48,611 bases of DNA from Leuconostoc falkenbergense (GCF_014634805.1 NZ_BMBS01000012.1:1-48611), one strand, 5' to 3'. Shown: positions 1-8,906, counted from the first letter of the stretch. Notes: generated by a model from the letters alone, not told the origin. Made by a program: numbers and translations.

Positions 1-138
1 TGGTTGTTTTAGACAATTACCATTAAAGGCGCTGCGGCTTTTTTATTCAAGTGTTCGGTTTAATTTTACAATCTACCTTACATATAATATTTTTGACTTA
101 TGTTATAGTTAAAATAGTTCGATATTAAGGATTATTTT
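1..138. other. Left edge: upstream region of serine hydrolase gene
   Basis: No gene is visible in the first 138 bases. A T-run at about 39-45 follows a GC-rich patch (25-38) and may be the tail of a terminator for a gene left of the window, but I cannot fold a clean stem. A TATAAT hexamer at about 85-90 and the AAGGA Shine-Dalgarno at about 127-131 precede the ATG at 139. Confidence 0.4.
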
Positions 139-960
139 ATGCGTAAAATACTGATTATCTTTCTAGCCAGTTCTTTCATAGTAACCTCAGCAAACGCAAG
201 TAGCATTCAAAATCCAACCACTAGTTGGAAAAAAATCATAAAAAAAACTGACACTGACGCAACTGTTATTGCTAGTATTCGTGATTTATCGACCGGTAAG
301 ACCTATACCTATCGCAATAGCCAAACTAAAAAAATCATGATGGCCTCTACTATCAAAGTTTCGATTTTGGAAGCACTCATGATTCAAAAACAAAATGCGG
401 GCGAACTCTTAACGGCCGATGAAAAAGAAAACGCAACACAAATGATTATCAATTCTGACAATGATGCAGCAACTGTATTGTGGACAGAAATCGGCGGTGA
501 TGATGGTCTAAACAATTTTTGGCAGAGTATTGGTGTTAAGATTACACAAGCCACTTATTTTGGCGAAACAATGGCTACTGCCAGTCAACAAAACAAAATA
601 CTAGATCAGCTATACAACACAAAGTCACTGTTAAATACAACCTCAAAAGCTTATATTTTGTCACTGATGAGTCATATCTCAGAAACGCAAGACTGGGGCG
701 TTAGTACAGGGGCTAAAGATGTTGCGTTAAAAAATGGTTGGATGACAGATTACAACGCTAATAATGGCACTTGGATTGTCAACTCTAGCGGTATTATTGA
801 TGATAAATACATTTTAACAATTTATACAACGGGCAATAGTGATTACCAAACCGGGGTGACATTAGTCAATAAATTAAGCAAGGCCGCAAACAAGCAGCAA
901 AATAAAAAAGCAACAACCCCTACCAGTATTTGGGACCGAATAAAAGCGTTACTAGTTTGA
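139..960 (+). CDS. Secreted class-A beta-lactamase-like serine hydrolase
   Basis: The 273-residue protein starts with a Sec signal peptide (residues 1-20, likely cut after ANA). It carries the serine beta-lactamase/transpeptidase signature: STIK with S70 and K73, and SDN at 106-108. The third motif reads K198-N-G, not KTG or KSG. The overall length fits class A (beta-lactamase2 family). In lactic acid bacteria such proteins are usually annotated only as serine hydrolases; a role in wall turnover or weak beta-lactam hydrolysis is inference. The start is supported by AAGGA about 8 nt upstream. It stands alone: the next gene has its own promoter starting at this gene's stop codon. I saw no lipobox, so it is probably released or only loosely held outside the cell. 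Confidence 0.75.
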   Translation: MRKILIIFLASSFIVTSANASSIQNPTTSWKKIIKKTDTDATVIASIRDLSTGKTYTYRNSQTKKIMMASTIKVSILEALMIQKQNAGELLTADEKENATQMIINSDNDAATVLWTEIGGDDGLNNFWQSIGVKITQATYFGETMATASQQNKILDQLYNTKSLLNTTSKAYILSLMSHISETQDWGVSTGAKDVALKNGWMTDYNANNGTWIVNSSGIIDDKYILTIYTTGNSDYQTGVTLVNKLSKAANKQQNKKATTPTSIWDRIKALLV

Positions 961-985
961 TTAGCAACTCAATTCCTCGTATAAT
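957..985 (+). promoter_or_regulatory. Promoter of nnrE
   Basis: TTGATT (957-962), a 17-bp spacer and TATAAT (980-985). The -35 hexamer overlaps the stop codon of the preceding gene, so nnrE is transcribed separately with a short leader. Confidence 0.7.
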
Positions 986-1018
986 AGATTTAACAACTAT
1001 GAAGAAATGATGGAAATT

Positions 1019-1702
1019 ATGACACAACTTGTAACTGCAAACGAAATGCAACAAATTGATCAATACACAATTGATGTCATTGGCATGCCACAAGATGTTT
1101 TAATTGAGCGCGCTGCAATGGCGGTAGTTGATGTCATCGGTGCCGGCAATTTTGATCTCAACCATGTTCTTGTATTAGCTGGTTTAGGCAATAATGGCGC
1201 GGACGGTGTCGCCATTGCCCGTCTGCTCTATGCACAAGGCATTAACGTTTCGCTACAATTTGTAGGCAACGTTAATCGGGCTAAAGATAGTGTCAAACGG
1301 CAGTTGTCTATTATTGAGGCCTATGGTGTTGTTCGCTCTGAAAAAAGTGACTTCAACGAAGCAACATTAATTATTGATGCTATTTTTGGCGTCGGCCTAA
1401 ATAATGATTTACCAGAAGGACTGCAGAAAATGATTAAGGCAGCCAATCATATTGAAAAGCCAGTTATTGCTGTTGACATGCCCACAGGCATTGACGCAAC
1501 TACTGGCGAAGTAAGAGGGGCTGCATTAAAAGCCCATACAACCGTGACTTTTGGTTTTAAAAAAGTAGGACTAACAAAACGCGTAGGTGGCTACTTGTCA
1601 GGTGATACTATCGTAAAAGATGTTGGTATGCTTGTACCAGAAGATTTTGAAATTAGTCTGCCACTATCACAGTCCGCCACACATGAGAGTGAAGCCATTT
1701 AA
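1019..1702 (+). CDS. nnrE: NAD(P)H-hydrate epimerase
   Basis: YjeF_N-type Rossmann protein that epimerises R and S forms of damaged NAD(P)H hydrate so that a partner dehydratase can repair them. Visible family motifs are GLGNNGADG near residue 57, DAIFGVGLN, and AVDMPTGIDATTG. The protein is about 227 residues, the size of a stand-alone epimerase; the dehydratase domain of bifunctional Nnr proteins is missing and no nnrD lies in the window. I chose the third ATG (1019) because GGA lies 5 nt upstream and the family usually starts MTQ/VTA; in-frame ATGs also exist at 1007 and 1010. A rho-independent terminator follows directly. Confidence 0.85.
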   Translation: MTQLVTANEMQQIDQYTIDVIGMPQDVLIERAAMAVVDVIGAGNFDLNHVLVLAGLGNNGADGVAIARLLYAQGINVSLQFVGNVNRAKDSVKRQLSIIEAYGVVRSEKSDFNEATLIIDAIFGVGLNNDLPEGLQKMIKAANHIEKPVIAVDMPTGIDATTGEVRGAALKAHTTVTFGFKKVGLTKRVGGYLSGDTIVKDVGMLVPEDFEISLPLSQSATHESEAI

Positions 1703-1708
1703 GCATTA

Positions 1709-1742
1709 TAAAAAATCCACCCACTGGGGTGGATTTTTTTTG
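1709..1742 (+). terminator. Rho-independent terminator after nnrE
   Basis: AATCCACC / GGTGGATT stem with an ACTGG-type loop, followed by eight T. It lies between the convergent nnrE and rlmH genes; the A-run on the other side could let it work in both directions. Confidence 0.85.
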
Positions 1743-1751
1743 TACCAATTC

Positions 1752-2231
1752 TTATTTGTGATAAGGAGACCCTTGTTGAATCATAAAAGCACGATATATT
1801 TGCTCAATTAGTACTAGTCGCATTAGTTGGTGTGGCAGGGTTAACAACCCAAAACTCATCTTAAAATTAGCGCGATGTTTCACTTCTGGTGACAGTCCTA
1901 ATGAACCACCAATTATAAATGTCACATCTGAATAACCATCCACCGTAATTTGATTCATTTTTTCAGCAAAAACTTCTGAAGGTAGTTGCTTACCCTCAAT
2001 GGCTAAAACAATAACATAATCACGTGCACCAATTTTTTCCTGAATACGCTGACCTTCTTTAGCCATAATTTGTGTATTCTCGGCTTCACTAGCCTTTTCT
2101 GGTGTCCTTTCATCAGGCACTTCAATTAAATGAACTTTAGCAAACCGGGATAACCGCTTGGTGTATTCTGCAATGCCATATTTTAAATATTGCTCTTTTA
2201 ACTTGCCTACTGTGATAATTTTAATATTCAA
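1752..2231 (-). CDS. rlmH: 23S rRNA (pseudouridine1915-N3) methyltransferase RlmH
   Basis: The 159-residue SPOUT methyltransferase uses SAM to methylate pseudouridine 1915 in helix 69 of 23S rRNA. The N-terminus [16 protein letters not shown], the SAM-knot motif [10 protein letters not shown] and the C-terminal tail ending in QQGSPYHK are diagnostic, and the length matches the family. The start codon is TTG: the upstream in-frame codons reach a TAG after two codons, and no good Shine-Dalgarno is visible, so translation may be weak. Its 5' side is the 630-bp DnaA-box region; gene order htrA-rlmH is the one seen in many Firmicutes. Confidence 0.95.
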   Translation of the reverse strand: MNIKIITVGKLKEQYLKYGIAEYTKRLSRFAKVHLIEVPDERTPEKASEAENTQIMAKEGQRIQEKIGARDYVIVLAIEGKQLPSEVFAEKMNQITVDGYSDVTFIIGGSLGLSPEVKHRANFKMSFGLLTLPHQLMRLVLIEQIYRAFMIQQGSPYHK

Positions 2232-2289
2232 TGTCTATTACTTATTTAACCTTTCTTAATTATTTTTAGATTCTTGTAACTGCAATTCT

Positions 2290-2750
2290 AATTACGTTAT
2301 CCACACGAACAAATTTTATTTGTTTTTAAATAAATGCCTTTATATCAACGTTTCTTCTGTTCGCTTGTAATAGTTATCCACAGTTTTCAACTTTTTCTGA
2401 TAATAAGTGGATAACTTTATAAACTCATTTTGCATTTAATTAACTGAATTTCTGTCTCTAAAACACTACTTTTCCACAGTTATTCACAATGTTATCCACA
2501 GATGTGGATAAGCACATTTGTTCGCCAAACATTATGCAATAAATTGTCTACAATGTTCGTTAATTTTAAAATTAAGACTGATTATAAGAAATAAACACGA
2601 TAGAATACAGTTTACACGAACATTACAATATCTACTCACTATTTTTGTGGATAAGTCTGTTTTTGATCGGTCAATCACCAATAATTTACTTTTTTTTTAA
2701 AGAACAGGCTTTCTTATCCACTATTATACTTGATTTTTCCACATTTTTCA
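2290..2750. other. DnaA-box cluster (origin-like or DnaA-titration region)
   Basis: The gene-free stretch 2232-2861 is very AT-rich and packed with DnaA boxes. Perfect TTATCCACA is at 2297-2305, 2374-2382 and 2492-2500 on the plus strand, and 2503-2511 and 2646-2654 on the minus strand. One-mismatch copies are at 2406-2414 (minus), 2470-2478, 2480-2488, 2714-2722 and 2735-2743. The pair at 2492/2503 is head to head with 2 bp between. A run of T at about 2689-2699 could serve as an unwinding element. dnaA and dnaN are not in the window, and almost all genes to the right are oriented against a fork leaving this site, so a secondary DnaA-binding site is at least as likely as oriC itself. Confidence 0.75.
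2306..2622. repeat. Five dispersed copies of TGTTCG within the DnaA-box region
   Basis: TGTTCG occurs at 2358-2363, 2519-2524 and 2554-2559 on the plus strand and as CGAACA at 2306-2311 and 2617-2622. The copies are interleaved with the DnaA boxes in a sequence otherwise poor in G and C. No palindromic LexA-type spacing is visible. Function unknown. Confidence 0.55.
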
Positions 2751-2846
2751 GGAGTTTTCCCCCAAGTTATTAACATTTACACACAGTTTTCAACATTTTC
2801 TGAAAACACACGTTATCGTCTCGTTGTCAACTAAAGGTAAAGAAAA

Positions 2847-2867
2847 AGCTAACGATAATCGTTAGCT
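2847..2867 (-). terminator. Terminator of the wal operon overlapping the htrA stop
   Basis: Near-perfect inverted repeat AGCTAACGAT/ATCGTTAGCT around a single base, followed on the minus strand by TTTTCTTT. The stem includes the htrA stop codon (2862-2864). Confidence 0.75.
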
Positions 2868-3992
2868 TGCTAATTTTTGGGTTAATTTAACTTTAACAGT
2901 TTTCTTATTACTGTGGTGGTAGTATGTCAATGTGATCGTATCACCTAATTTGTGTTTGTATAGGACTTCACGCAGATCGGCTTGTGTCGTCACTTTCTTG
3001 CCATCGATGCCTACAATCACATCATACTTTTTCAAACCAGCATTGTCAGCCGGTCCTTTTTTCGTCAAACTCATGACCACAACACCGCCTGTGACACTAT
3101 CGGGAATTTTGAGTGTAGACTTTTGATCGTCAGCAGTCACTTCTGACAAATTAACTAAACCAATGCCTATGGCTGGCCGTGTAATTTTGCCGTCCTTGAC
3201 CAATTTATTGACAACGTCTACCACTTGATCTGAAGGAATCGCAAATCCCACTCCCTCAACACTAGTACCTGATGACGAAGTAGCTAATTTCATTGAATTA
3301 ATGCCAATTACTTGTCCGGCAAAATTAATCAACGGACCACCAGAATTACCTGGATTAATCGCGGCATCCGTTTGAATAACAGTCGAGCCACCGTAATTTT
3401 GACCATTTTCAGAAGTCGCTTCAACGAGTCGTTTTTTAGCAGAAATAATGCCTTGTGTAACTGAAGAGGCATACTCTGAGCCCAAAGGAGAGCCAATTGC
3501 TAACACATTTTCTCCAACCGCTATTTTACTGGAATCACCAAACTCAGCTGTTGTCGTCACATTGTCACTTGCAATCTTGAGAACCGCTAAGTCAGTCATA
3601 GCATCTTTACCAACCAAAGTGGCAGTCACTTTTTTCCCATTGTGGAGCATCACTTGAATTTTAGCTGCACCGTCAATGACATGATTATTTGTCACAATAA
3701 ACGCCGATTGATCTGATTTTTTGTAAATGACACCAGATCCCTCAGACGATTCTTCATAATTCTGTCCCGATTTACTAAAATTCAACACAGACACGACCGC
3801 ATCTGAAACTTTATTATAAGCTGTCGTAGCAGTTGCATTTTTAGAAATCGACGACGTTTTGGTTGCCGTTGTGCGTACTGTTTGTGTGGTACTTTTTTCA
3901 AGTCCCTCTTGCGCGTATAAAATAACGCCTCCGCCGACTAAACCTGCAATGACGCCAGTTAACACTGTTTTTGTTAATGTTGATTGTGCCAT
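2862..3992 (-). CDS. htrA: Membrane-anchored serine protease HtrA/DegP family
   Basis: 376 residues. An N-terminal transmembrane anchor (about residues 8-27) is followed by a Ser/Thr-rich linker, a trypsin-like domain and one PDZ domain (about 275-370). The catalytic triad is visible as H104 (TNNHVIDG), D134 (TDLAVLKI) and S217 (NPGNSGGP). HtrA degrades misfolded or surplus exported proteins at the outer face of the membrane and is often controlled by cell-envelope two-component systems. It is the last gene of the wal operon, 63 bp after yycI, with GAGGTGT upstream of its ATG. The usual yycJ gene between yycI and htrA is absent. Confidence 0.95.
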   Translation of the reverse strand: MAQSTLTKTVLTGVIAGLVGGGVILYAQEGLEKSTTQTVRTTATKTSSISKNATATTAYNKVSDAVVSVLNFSKSGQNYEESSEGSGVIYKKSDQSAFIVTNNHVIDGAAKIQVMLHNGKKVTATLVGKDAMTDLAVLKIASDNVTTTAEFGDSSKIAVGENVLAIGSPLGSEYASSVTQGIISAKKRLVEATSENGQNYGGSTVIQTDAAINPGNSGGPLINFAGQVIGINSMKLATSSSGTSVEGVGFAIPSDQVVDVVNKLVKDGKITRPAIGIGLVNLSEVTADDQKSTLKIPDSVTGGVVVMSLTKKGPADNAGLKKYDVIVGIDGKKVTTQADLREVLYKHKLGDTITLTYYHHSNKKTVKVKLTQKLAS

Positions 3993-4055
3993 ATATTACA
4001 CCTCTTCATGTCGTTATGTTTTACTTTATCAAGTTGAAATTAACCTAAAATTAAA

Positions 4056-4853
4056 TTACTCTGACAAATTATCCCCAGTAAAAGCGTTGATTTTCAACGT
4101 ATCTCTCTCACCGTCACTGTGAGTCACTACAAACAGCCAAACTGGTGTATAGATATCATACCCATTCACTTTCAAGGCGGAATCATAGGATAACATTCCT
4201 TTAGATAACTTATCACCAGAATTTAATTCGTTAAATCTGTACAAACTAACAATCGCGTCCTCTTCACTCAACGTAACACGTTCATCCCTTAATTCAGTGA
4301 TATGGGATATTTTGGTTTGTGTAAATCCAGTGGCTTTCCCATCCTTATCATAATTCACAACGAATAACCCTTGCTGTGAAACAACAGGTAACTTATCAAT
4401 TTTTTGCGAGTAAATACCTTGTTTGGCACCTTGTTCGTAAGAAAGAATCTTATTATATTGATACCCTGCACTGTATGCTAAGGCCGTTGGGTCAATCTGA
4501 TTACCAATATATTTACTTGTCTCGTTTTTACTGCCGCTACTCTTAATACTTTGTGGTGTTTTGAAATTGACAGAAAGCTTCTGATTTTTGACACTAGCAT
4601 CATAATCGGACACTTTGCCCGATAATGAGATTAATTTGTCAGATTGCTTGCCAGCTAAATAATTTGCATACGGTATCTTGGTGCTAAACTTGGACAACTG
4701 GATGTTTTGATGCTTCATTTCAGCAATAATACTGGTATTGGCGTCGGTTACTTGGACACTGTCTGGGCGATTACTTCGCCACCACACGAAAAGAAAGGTA
4801 TCTAAAGAAATAAATAAAATGATCATCAAAATTTTTAATCTTTTAAATTGCAT
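4056..4853 (-). CDS. yycI: WalK-associated regulatory protein YycI
   Basis: 265 residues with a single N-terminal transmembrane helix (about 8-24) and an extracellular region ending in a beta-rich YycI-type domain. In Bacillus and Staphylococcus, YycI and YycH form a membrane complex with WalK and tune its kinase activity. Position as fourth gene of the walRK-yycHI-htrA operon supports the assignment; sequence conservation in this family is low, so context carries weight. It lies 84 bp after yycH and 63 bp before htrA. No lipobox or enzymatic motif is visible. Confidence 0.85.
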   Translation of the reverse strand: MQFKRLKILMIILFISLDTFLFVWWRSNRPDSVQVTDANTSIIAEMKHQNIQLSKFSTKIPYANYLAGKQSDKLISLSGKVSDYDASVKNQKLSVNFKTPQSIKSSGSKNETSKYIGNQIDPTALAYSAGYQYNKILSYEQGAKQGIYSQKIDKLPVVSQQGLFVVNYDKDGKATGFTQTKISHITELRDERVTLSEEDAIVSLYRFNELNSGDKLSKGMLSYDSALKVNGYDIYTPVWLFVVTHSDGERDTLKINAFTGDNLSE

Positions 4854-4937
4854 TTTTTAAATTGTGACTGATACTATCATCACATACCAGTCAACAGCCT
4901 TCCTTTCTTAAATATATTGTTACCCTAATGGAATTGC

Positions 4938-6236
4938 TTATTGATTAGCACGAGTTTTCAAATAATCATCCACACTCAACCAACCACTAGCTGTTTCAAT
5001 CATCCAAGTTGGGCGCATATTAACTGCCGCATGACTATCTTTGTTGACCAGCCACTCATAACCGGGTGTTATAAAATAATAATCGCTTTCTTTGACACCA
5101 GCCTGTCGTAAACGATTAAGGACATCCGATGACTTAGGTAGCGTAACTTCTTTTTGATTGTTCGGCACGGGTACACCCAGTTCATTCAACGAATACGTGC
5201 TAATCAAGTTACCATGATTGTCCAATGTCATGTGAATCGCGCCACTTTCAGATTGATAATATACCGGCATTCCTTCAACAAATGTGCGATAGGTGACGTT
5301 TTTACCAGCATTACGGCTTTCATAAAAGCGTGTATCAGTTAAGTTAAACTGCAACAAATTAATCTGAGAAAACCCAATATTTAATCTCGCAGCATAAGTT
5401 TTATCTAATTTGCCATCAGCCTTGTTGTCTTTAAAGGTAACCGTATCAAGATCCGGATCATAGGTGACTTGTTGGTCGCTAAATTTATTCGTATAGATAA
5501 CTTTATTGCCGTCGGTTGTCGTTGTTAGTTGATTCGTTGTACCCAGTAATGCTGACACATATGTCGTTGGATCGCGGTGATTCACTAAATAAGAATAAAC
5601 AGGTAATTTAATATCTTTTGGAAAATTTAATCGCACGCGATTGTTCAAAAATTTAAAATTGACTGTGAGTGATTTAGGCAACTCTTCAGCTACGGCCCAC
5701 ATGCTGGCCGTATTAATTTTACTCAAACTCACTGTTACCATTGTTTTCGTTTGGGTATTTATAAAGTAGGCTAGATTGGATTTATCAAGTGATAACACAA
5801 AGTAATCAAAATTAAAATTTTTAATTGCAGCAATGTGTTGGTTATATCTTGCGTTAAAATAATCAATCGGCACCACATCCGGATAACGATAAACCACTGC
5901 TTGTTTTTTACTAATTGCAGCAATAATCATTGTATTTGAAACTTTTTTCTTATGAGGATTTTTAATCTCAGCAGATGTTAAATAGCTGCGCATCGTTTTG
6001 ATTTGCTGATTATCAGCGTGCATCACCATATTCTGGATGCCATCCTTATCGTTGACAATATAGTTTGTAGGTCTAAATGCCGTCACCGATTGTTGATCTT
6101 GCTGACCAGATGGGCTCACATTTTGTTGTTGCCCAATAGACATAAACACAAAGGCCGTCAGTATAATCGAAATTAAAATAGCCACCGTAAGTATGACGTT
6201 CATCGTAATTCCTTGAACAGATCGATTATTCCGCAT
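4938..6236 (-). CDS. yycH: WalK-associated regulatory protein YycH
   Basis: 432 residues from the ATG at 6236, which has CGGAGG 9 nt upstream; a start ten codons earlier would place that Shine-Dalgarno inside the coding region. One N-terminal transmembrane helix (about residues 10-34) is followed by a large extracellular region. Partner of YycI and WalK at the membrane. The start lies inside the last codons of walK (11-bp overlap), so translation is probably coupled. No catalytic motif is visible, as expected for a modulator. Confidence 0.88.
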   Translation of the reverse strand: MRNNRSVQGITMNVILTVAILISIILTAFVFMSIGQQQNVSPSGQQDQQSVTAFRPTNYIVNDKDGIQNMVMHADNQQIKTMRSYLTSAEIKNPHKKKVSNTMIIAAISKKQAVVYRYPDVVPIDYFNARYNQHIAAIKNFNFDYFVLSLDKSNLAYFINTQTKTMVTVSLSKINTASMWAVAEELPKSLTVNFKFLNNRVRLNFPKDIKLPVYSYLVNHRDPTTYVSALLGTTNQLTTTTDGNKVIYTNKFSDQQVTYDPDLDTVTFKDNKADGKLDKTYAARLNIGFSQINLLQFNLTDTRFYESRNAGKNVTYRTFVEGMPVYYQSESGAIHMTLDNHGNLISTYSLNELGVPVPNNQKEVTLPKSSDVLNRLRQAGVKESDYYFITPGYEWLVNKDSHAAVNMRPTWMIETASGWLSVDDYLKTRANQ

Positions 6237-8091
6237 CCCAATCATCCTCCGGAACTTCGTCCACATAGGCTAACGAAATATAGAACGTTGAGCCTTTGTT
6301 TTCCACAGAATCAACCCAAATTCGACCATTGAATTTCTCAACAACTTCCTTAGAAATGGCTAATCCTAAGCCTGTACCGCCTTGAGCGCGCGAACGAGAT
6401 TTGTCCACTCGGAAAAACCTGTTAAAAATGTTGTCCAAATCCTTGCGTGGAATACCTAATCCTTGATCTGAAATACTCAAAATAGCGCGTGTCTTAGTCT
6501 TAATTAGACGCGCTGTAATGGTGCCACCATCTGGCGAGTATTTCACGGCATTATTCATGATATTGTCTAGTACTTGCGTAAATTTATCTGGGTCAACTTC
6601 AACCCAAACATCTTCTTTAGTAAATTCACGTAAGATATTATATCGTTTTGACGGTGATTCATCATTTTTAGCATCGTTTTCCAAGATCATATCAAAACGA
6701 TTCAGCACAAAGTTAAACAAGCTATTTAAATTAATGACTTCTAATTTAACATCCATCGTGCCCTGATCAAGTCTTGATAATTCAAGCAAATCATTAATCA
6801 TACGAATCATACGTTGCGTTTCATCTTGCACAACGCCTAAAAAGTTCTGCGCCATGTCAGGATCATTGATTGCACCTTCAGCAAGCGCGTCCACATACGA
6901 ACGCACAGATGTTAATGGTGTGCGCAATTCATGAGACACGTTCGAGACAAACATTCGCCGTTCAGAATCTATACGTTGCTGTTCTGTAATATTGTGTAAA
7001 ACTACAACTAATCCGGAAATAAAACCAGATTGACGCTTAATTAATGACACATAGGCTTGTACTAATAAATCCTTGCTATCATCCGACAAATCAACCCGAA
7101 AATCATCTAAGTTCTCAAGCATTTCCCGCAAAGTACGCTTGTTTTTCAGATGTAATAAATCAATAACATTCTTTCCCAAAGCTTCTTCACGGTCAACACC
7201 AACAAAATCAGCAGCGGCTTGGTTAATGATGGTCACTTCACCACGTCGATTAGCGGCCAAAACGCCATCGGCCATGTGTGTCAAAACCGAATCCAAACGA
7301 TTACGTTCTGCGTTAACTGTTTCCGTTGACTCTTCGATACGCATTGAAAGTTCGTTCACCGACATCGCCAATTGACTCAATTCATCGGAACCATAAATAT
7401 GATTAACCATTGAGTAATCACCATCAGCAATTTTGGTCGTCTGTTCATTAATTTGCTCAATTGGTCGTGTTAGCGTTCGCGCCAAAAAGAGAGCTAACGC
7501 AATACTAGCGACAAGCGCAACCAAGCCTGCAATGATAAACAACTTCATAACGTTGTTAATGTTTTTATAGACTGGCGATAGACTCGCTTTGACCACAATC
7601 ACGCCGGGGACATCTTTAAGGCGACCGTTAGTCACGCCAAGCGGTGTTGTCATCAATTCTTTGCGATCGCCACCTTCATTAATGGTCCGTGTTTGTAAAT
7701 ATGATTGATCACCAGCCAATGCTTTTTGGGCGTTGATGTCCGTCGTTTTTTGTCCAATGGTCTGCTGTCCGGAAACAGAAATTGTCCCACGGATTGTTCC
7801 TGTTTTGTCAATAACTTGCGCTTCTTGTATATTTGTATTATTTAATCCAGACAAAACATCCTGAATTTGATGATTGCCAGATTCTGTATCCTTGTCTCGG
7901 AGCGCTGTTGTAATTTGATCCGTCAAATATTTTGGCAATGTAATTTGCTGTTGAAAGGTCGCTAAATTTTGCTGTTCCATTTGCCGTACGAAAAACGCAC
8001 CCAATAATTCGAGTGCGATAATCATTAGCAACACGAATACGAGTGCAATACGAAAGCGAATAGATTGAAAGAATTTAGTCATTGCCGTCAT
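6226..8091 (-). CDS. walK: Sensor histidine kinase WalK (YycG)
   Basis: 621 residues in canonical WalK order: TM1 (14-34), extracellular sensor loop (35-182), TM2 (183-204), HAMP (about 204-257), PAS (about 262-370), dimerisation/phosphoacceptor domain with H387 in SHELRTPL, and an ATPase domain with the N-box near residue 510 and a GTGLGL G2 box near 575. WalK phosphorylates WalR and controls peptidoglycan hydrolases and growth at the septum. The extracellular loop marks the two-TM form of the family, not the one-TM streptococcal VicK. The gene is 65 bp after walR and overlaps yycH. No strong Shine-Dalgarno precedes the ATG. Confidence 0.97.
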   Translation of the reverse strand: MTAMTKFFQSIRFRIALVFVLLMIIALELLGAFFVRQMEQQNLATFQQQITLPKYLTDQITTALRDKDTESGNHQIQDVLSGLNNTNIQEAQVIDKTGTIRGTISVSGQQTIGQKTTDINAQKALAGDQSYLQTRTINEGGDRKELMTTPLGVTNGRLKDVPGVIVVKASLSPVYKNINNVMKLFIIAGLVALVASIALALFLARTLTRPIEQINEQTTKIADGDYSMVNHIYGSDELSQLAMSVNELSMRIEESTETVNAERNRLDSVLTHMADGVLAANRRGEVTIINQAAADFVGVDREEALGKNVIDLLHLKNKRTLREMLENLDDFRVDLSDDSKDLLVQAYVSLIKRQSGFISGLVVVLHNITEQQRIDSERRMFVSNVSHELRTPLTSVRSYVDALAEGAINDPDMAQNFLGVVQDETQRMIRMINDLLELSRLDQGTMDVKLEVINLNSLFNFVLNRFDMILENDAKNDESPSKRYNILREFTKEDVWVEVDPDKFTQVLDNIMNNAVKYSPDGGTITARLIKTKTRAILSISDQGLGIPRKDLDNIFNRFFRVDKSRSRAQGGTGLGLAISKEVVEKFNGRIWVDSVENKGSTFYISLAYVDEVPEDDWDAE

Positions 8092-8156
8092 GTCAGTTGT
8101 GCTCAGATAAGAGCTACGATCTCCCTAGTTATGTACGCGGTCAAGCCGCTTATTTT

Positions 8157-8864
8157 TTACTCTTCTGATGGGCGCAAATAATAGCCAACACCCCGTCGAG
8201 TGGCTAACCAATTAGGATGGCTGGGATTATCTTCTATTTTTTCACGCAAGCGACGCACGGTAACATCAACGGTGCGAACATCCCCAAAATAGTCATACCC
8301 CCATACCTGTTGTAGCAAATGTTCCCGCGTCATAACCTGGCCAATATGTTGTGCCAAATAGTAAAGCAATTCAAATTCTCGGTGAGTCAATTCAATGTCA
8401 GCACCGTTTTTGGAAACCATATAAGCTTGAGGATGAATAGTCAGATCACCCAAGTGAATGTCTTCTGTACTATTAAATGACTCTTCTGTACTTTGAGCAA
8501 CTGATTTACGGCTACGTAAATTAGCTTTCACACGTGCTACAAGTTCACGGTTAGAAAAAGGTTTAGTCACATAATCGTCAGCGCCCATTTCAAGCCCTAG
8601 CACTTTATCAATTTCACTATCTTTAGCCGTTACCATGATAACTGGGATATCTGACTTCGAGCGAATTTGACGCAATACCTCGATGCCATCGACTTCTGGC
8701 AACATTTGATCAAGCAAAACAAGATCAGGATTTTCATCGTTGTACATGTCCAACGCTTCACGTCCGTCAGCTGCCGTCACAACATCGTAACCCTCTTTTG
8801 TTAAATTAAATTTGATAATATCTGAAATTGGCTTTTCATCGTCTACAACTAAAACTTTACTCAT
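8157..8864 (-). CDS. walR: Response regulator WalR (YycF), OmpR family
   Basis: 235 residues: a receiver domain (1-120) with the acidic pocket DDE at 8-10 and phosphoacceptor D52 (LLDQMLPE), then an OmpR/PhoB winged helix (about 130-230) with a typical wing [12 protein letters not shown]. WalR is the essential regulator of wall metabolism in low-GC Gram-positives. First gene of the five-gene operon walR-walK-yycH-yycI-htrA, with AGGAG upstream of the ATG. Confidence 0.97.
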   Translation of the reverse strand: MSKVLVVDDEKPISDIIKFNLTKEGYDVVTAADGREALDMYNDENPDLVLLDQMLPEVDGIEVLRQIRSKSDIPVIMVTAKDSEIDKVLGLEMGADDYVTKPFSNRELVARVKANLRSRKSVAQSTEESFNSTEDIHLGDLTIHPQAYMVSKNGADIELTHREFELLYYLAQHIGQVMTREHLLQQVWGYDYFGDVRTVDVTVRRLREKIEDNPSHPNWLATRRGVGYYLRPSEE

Positions 8865-8900
8865 GCAGAACTCCTATCATAATAAGTGTATTCTAAGTAC

Positions 8901-8906
8901 ATTATA
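8901..8906 (-). promoter_or_regulatory. Likely promoter of the wal operon (extended -10)
   Basis: On the minus strand TGTTATAAT gives an extended -10 about 37 nt upstream of the walR ATG; the -35 region is weak. The rest of 8907-9040 shows no further element I can support. Confidence 0.5.

Noticed and set aside
2306-2622. TGTTCG copies as LexA (SOS) boxes
   Set aside because: LexA boxes in Firmicutes need two half-sites about 4 bp apart (CGAAC-N4-GTTCG); these are single half-sites.
2232-2861. Calling this region oriC outright
   Set aside because: DnaA boxes fit, but dnaA/dnaN are missing and the orientation of nearly all genes to the right opposes a fork leaving here. Kept as a DnaA-box cluster.
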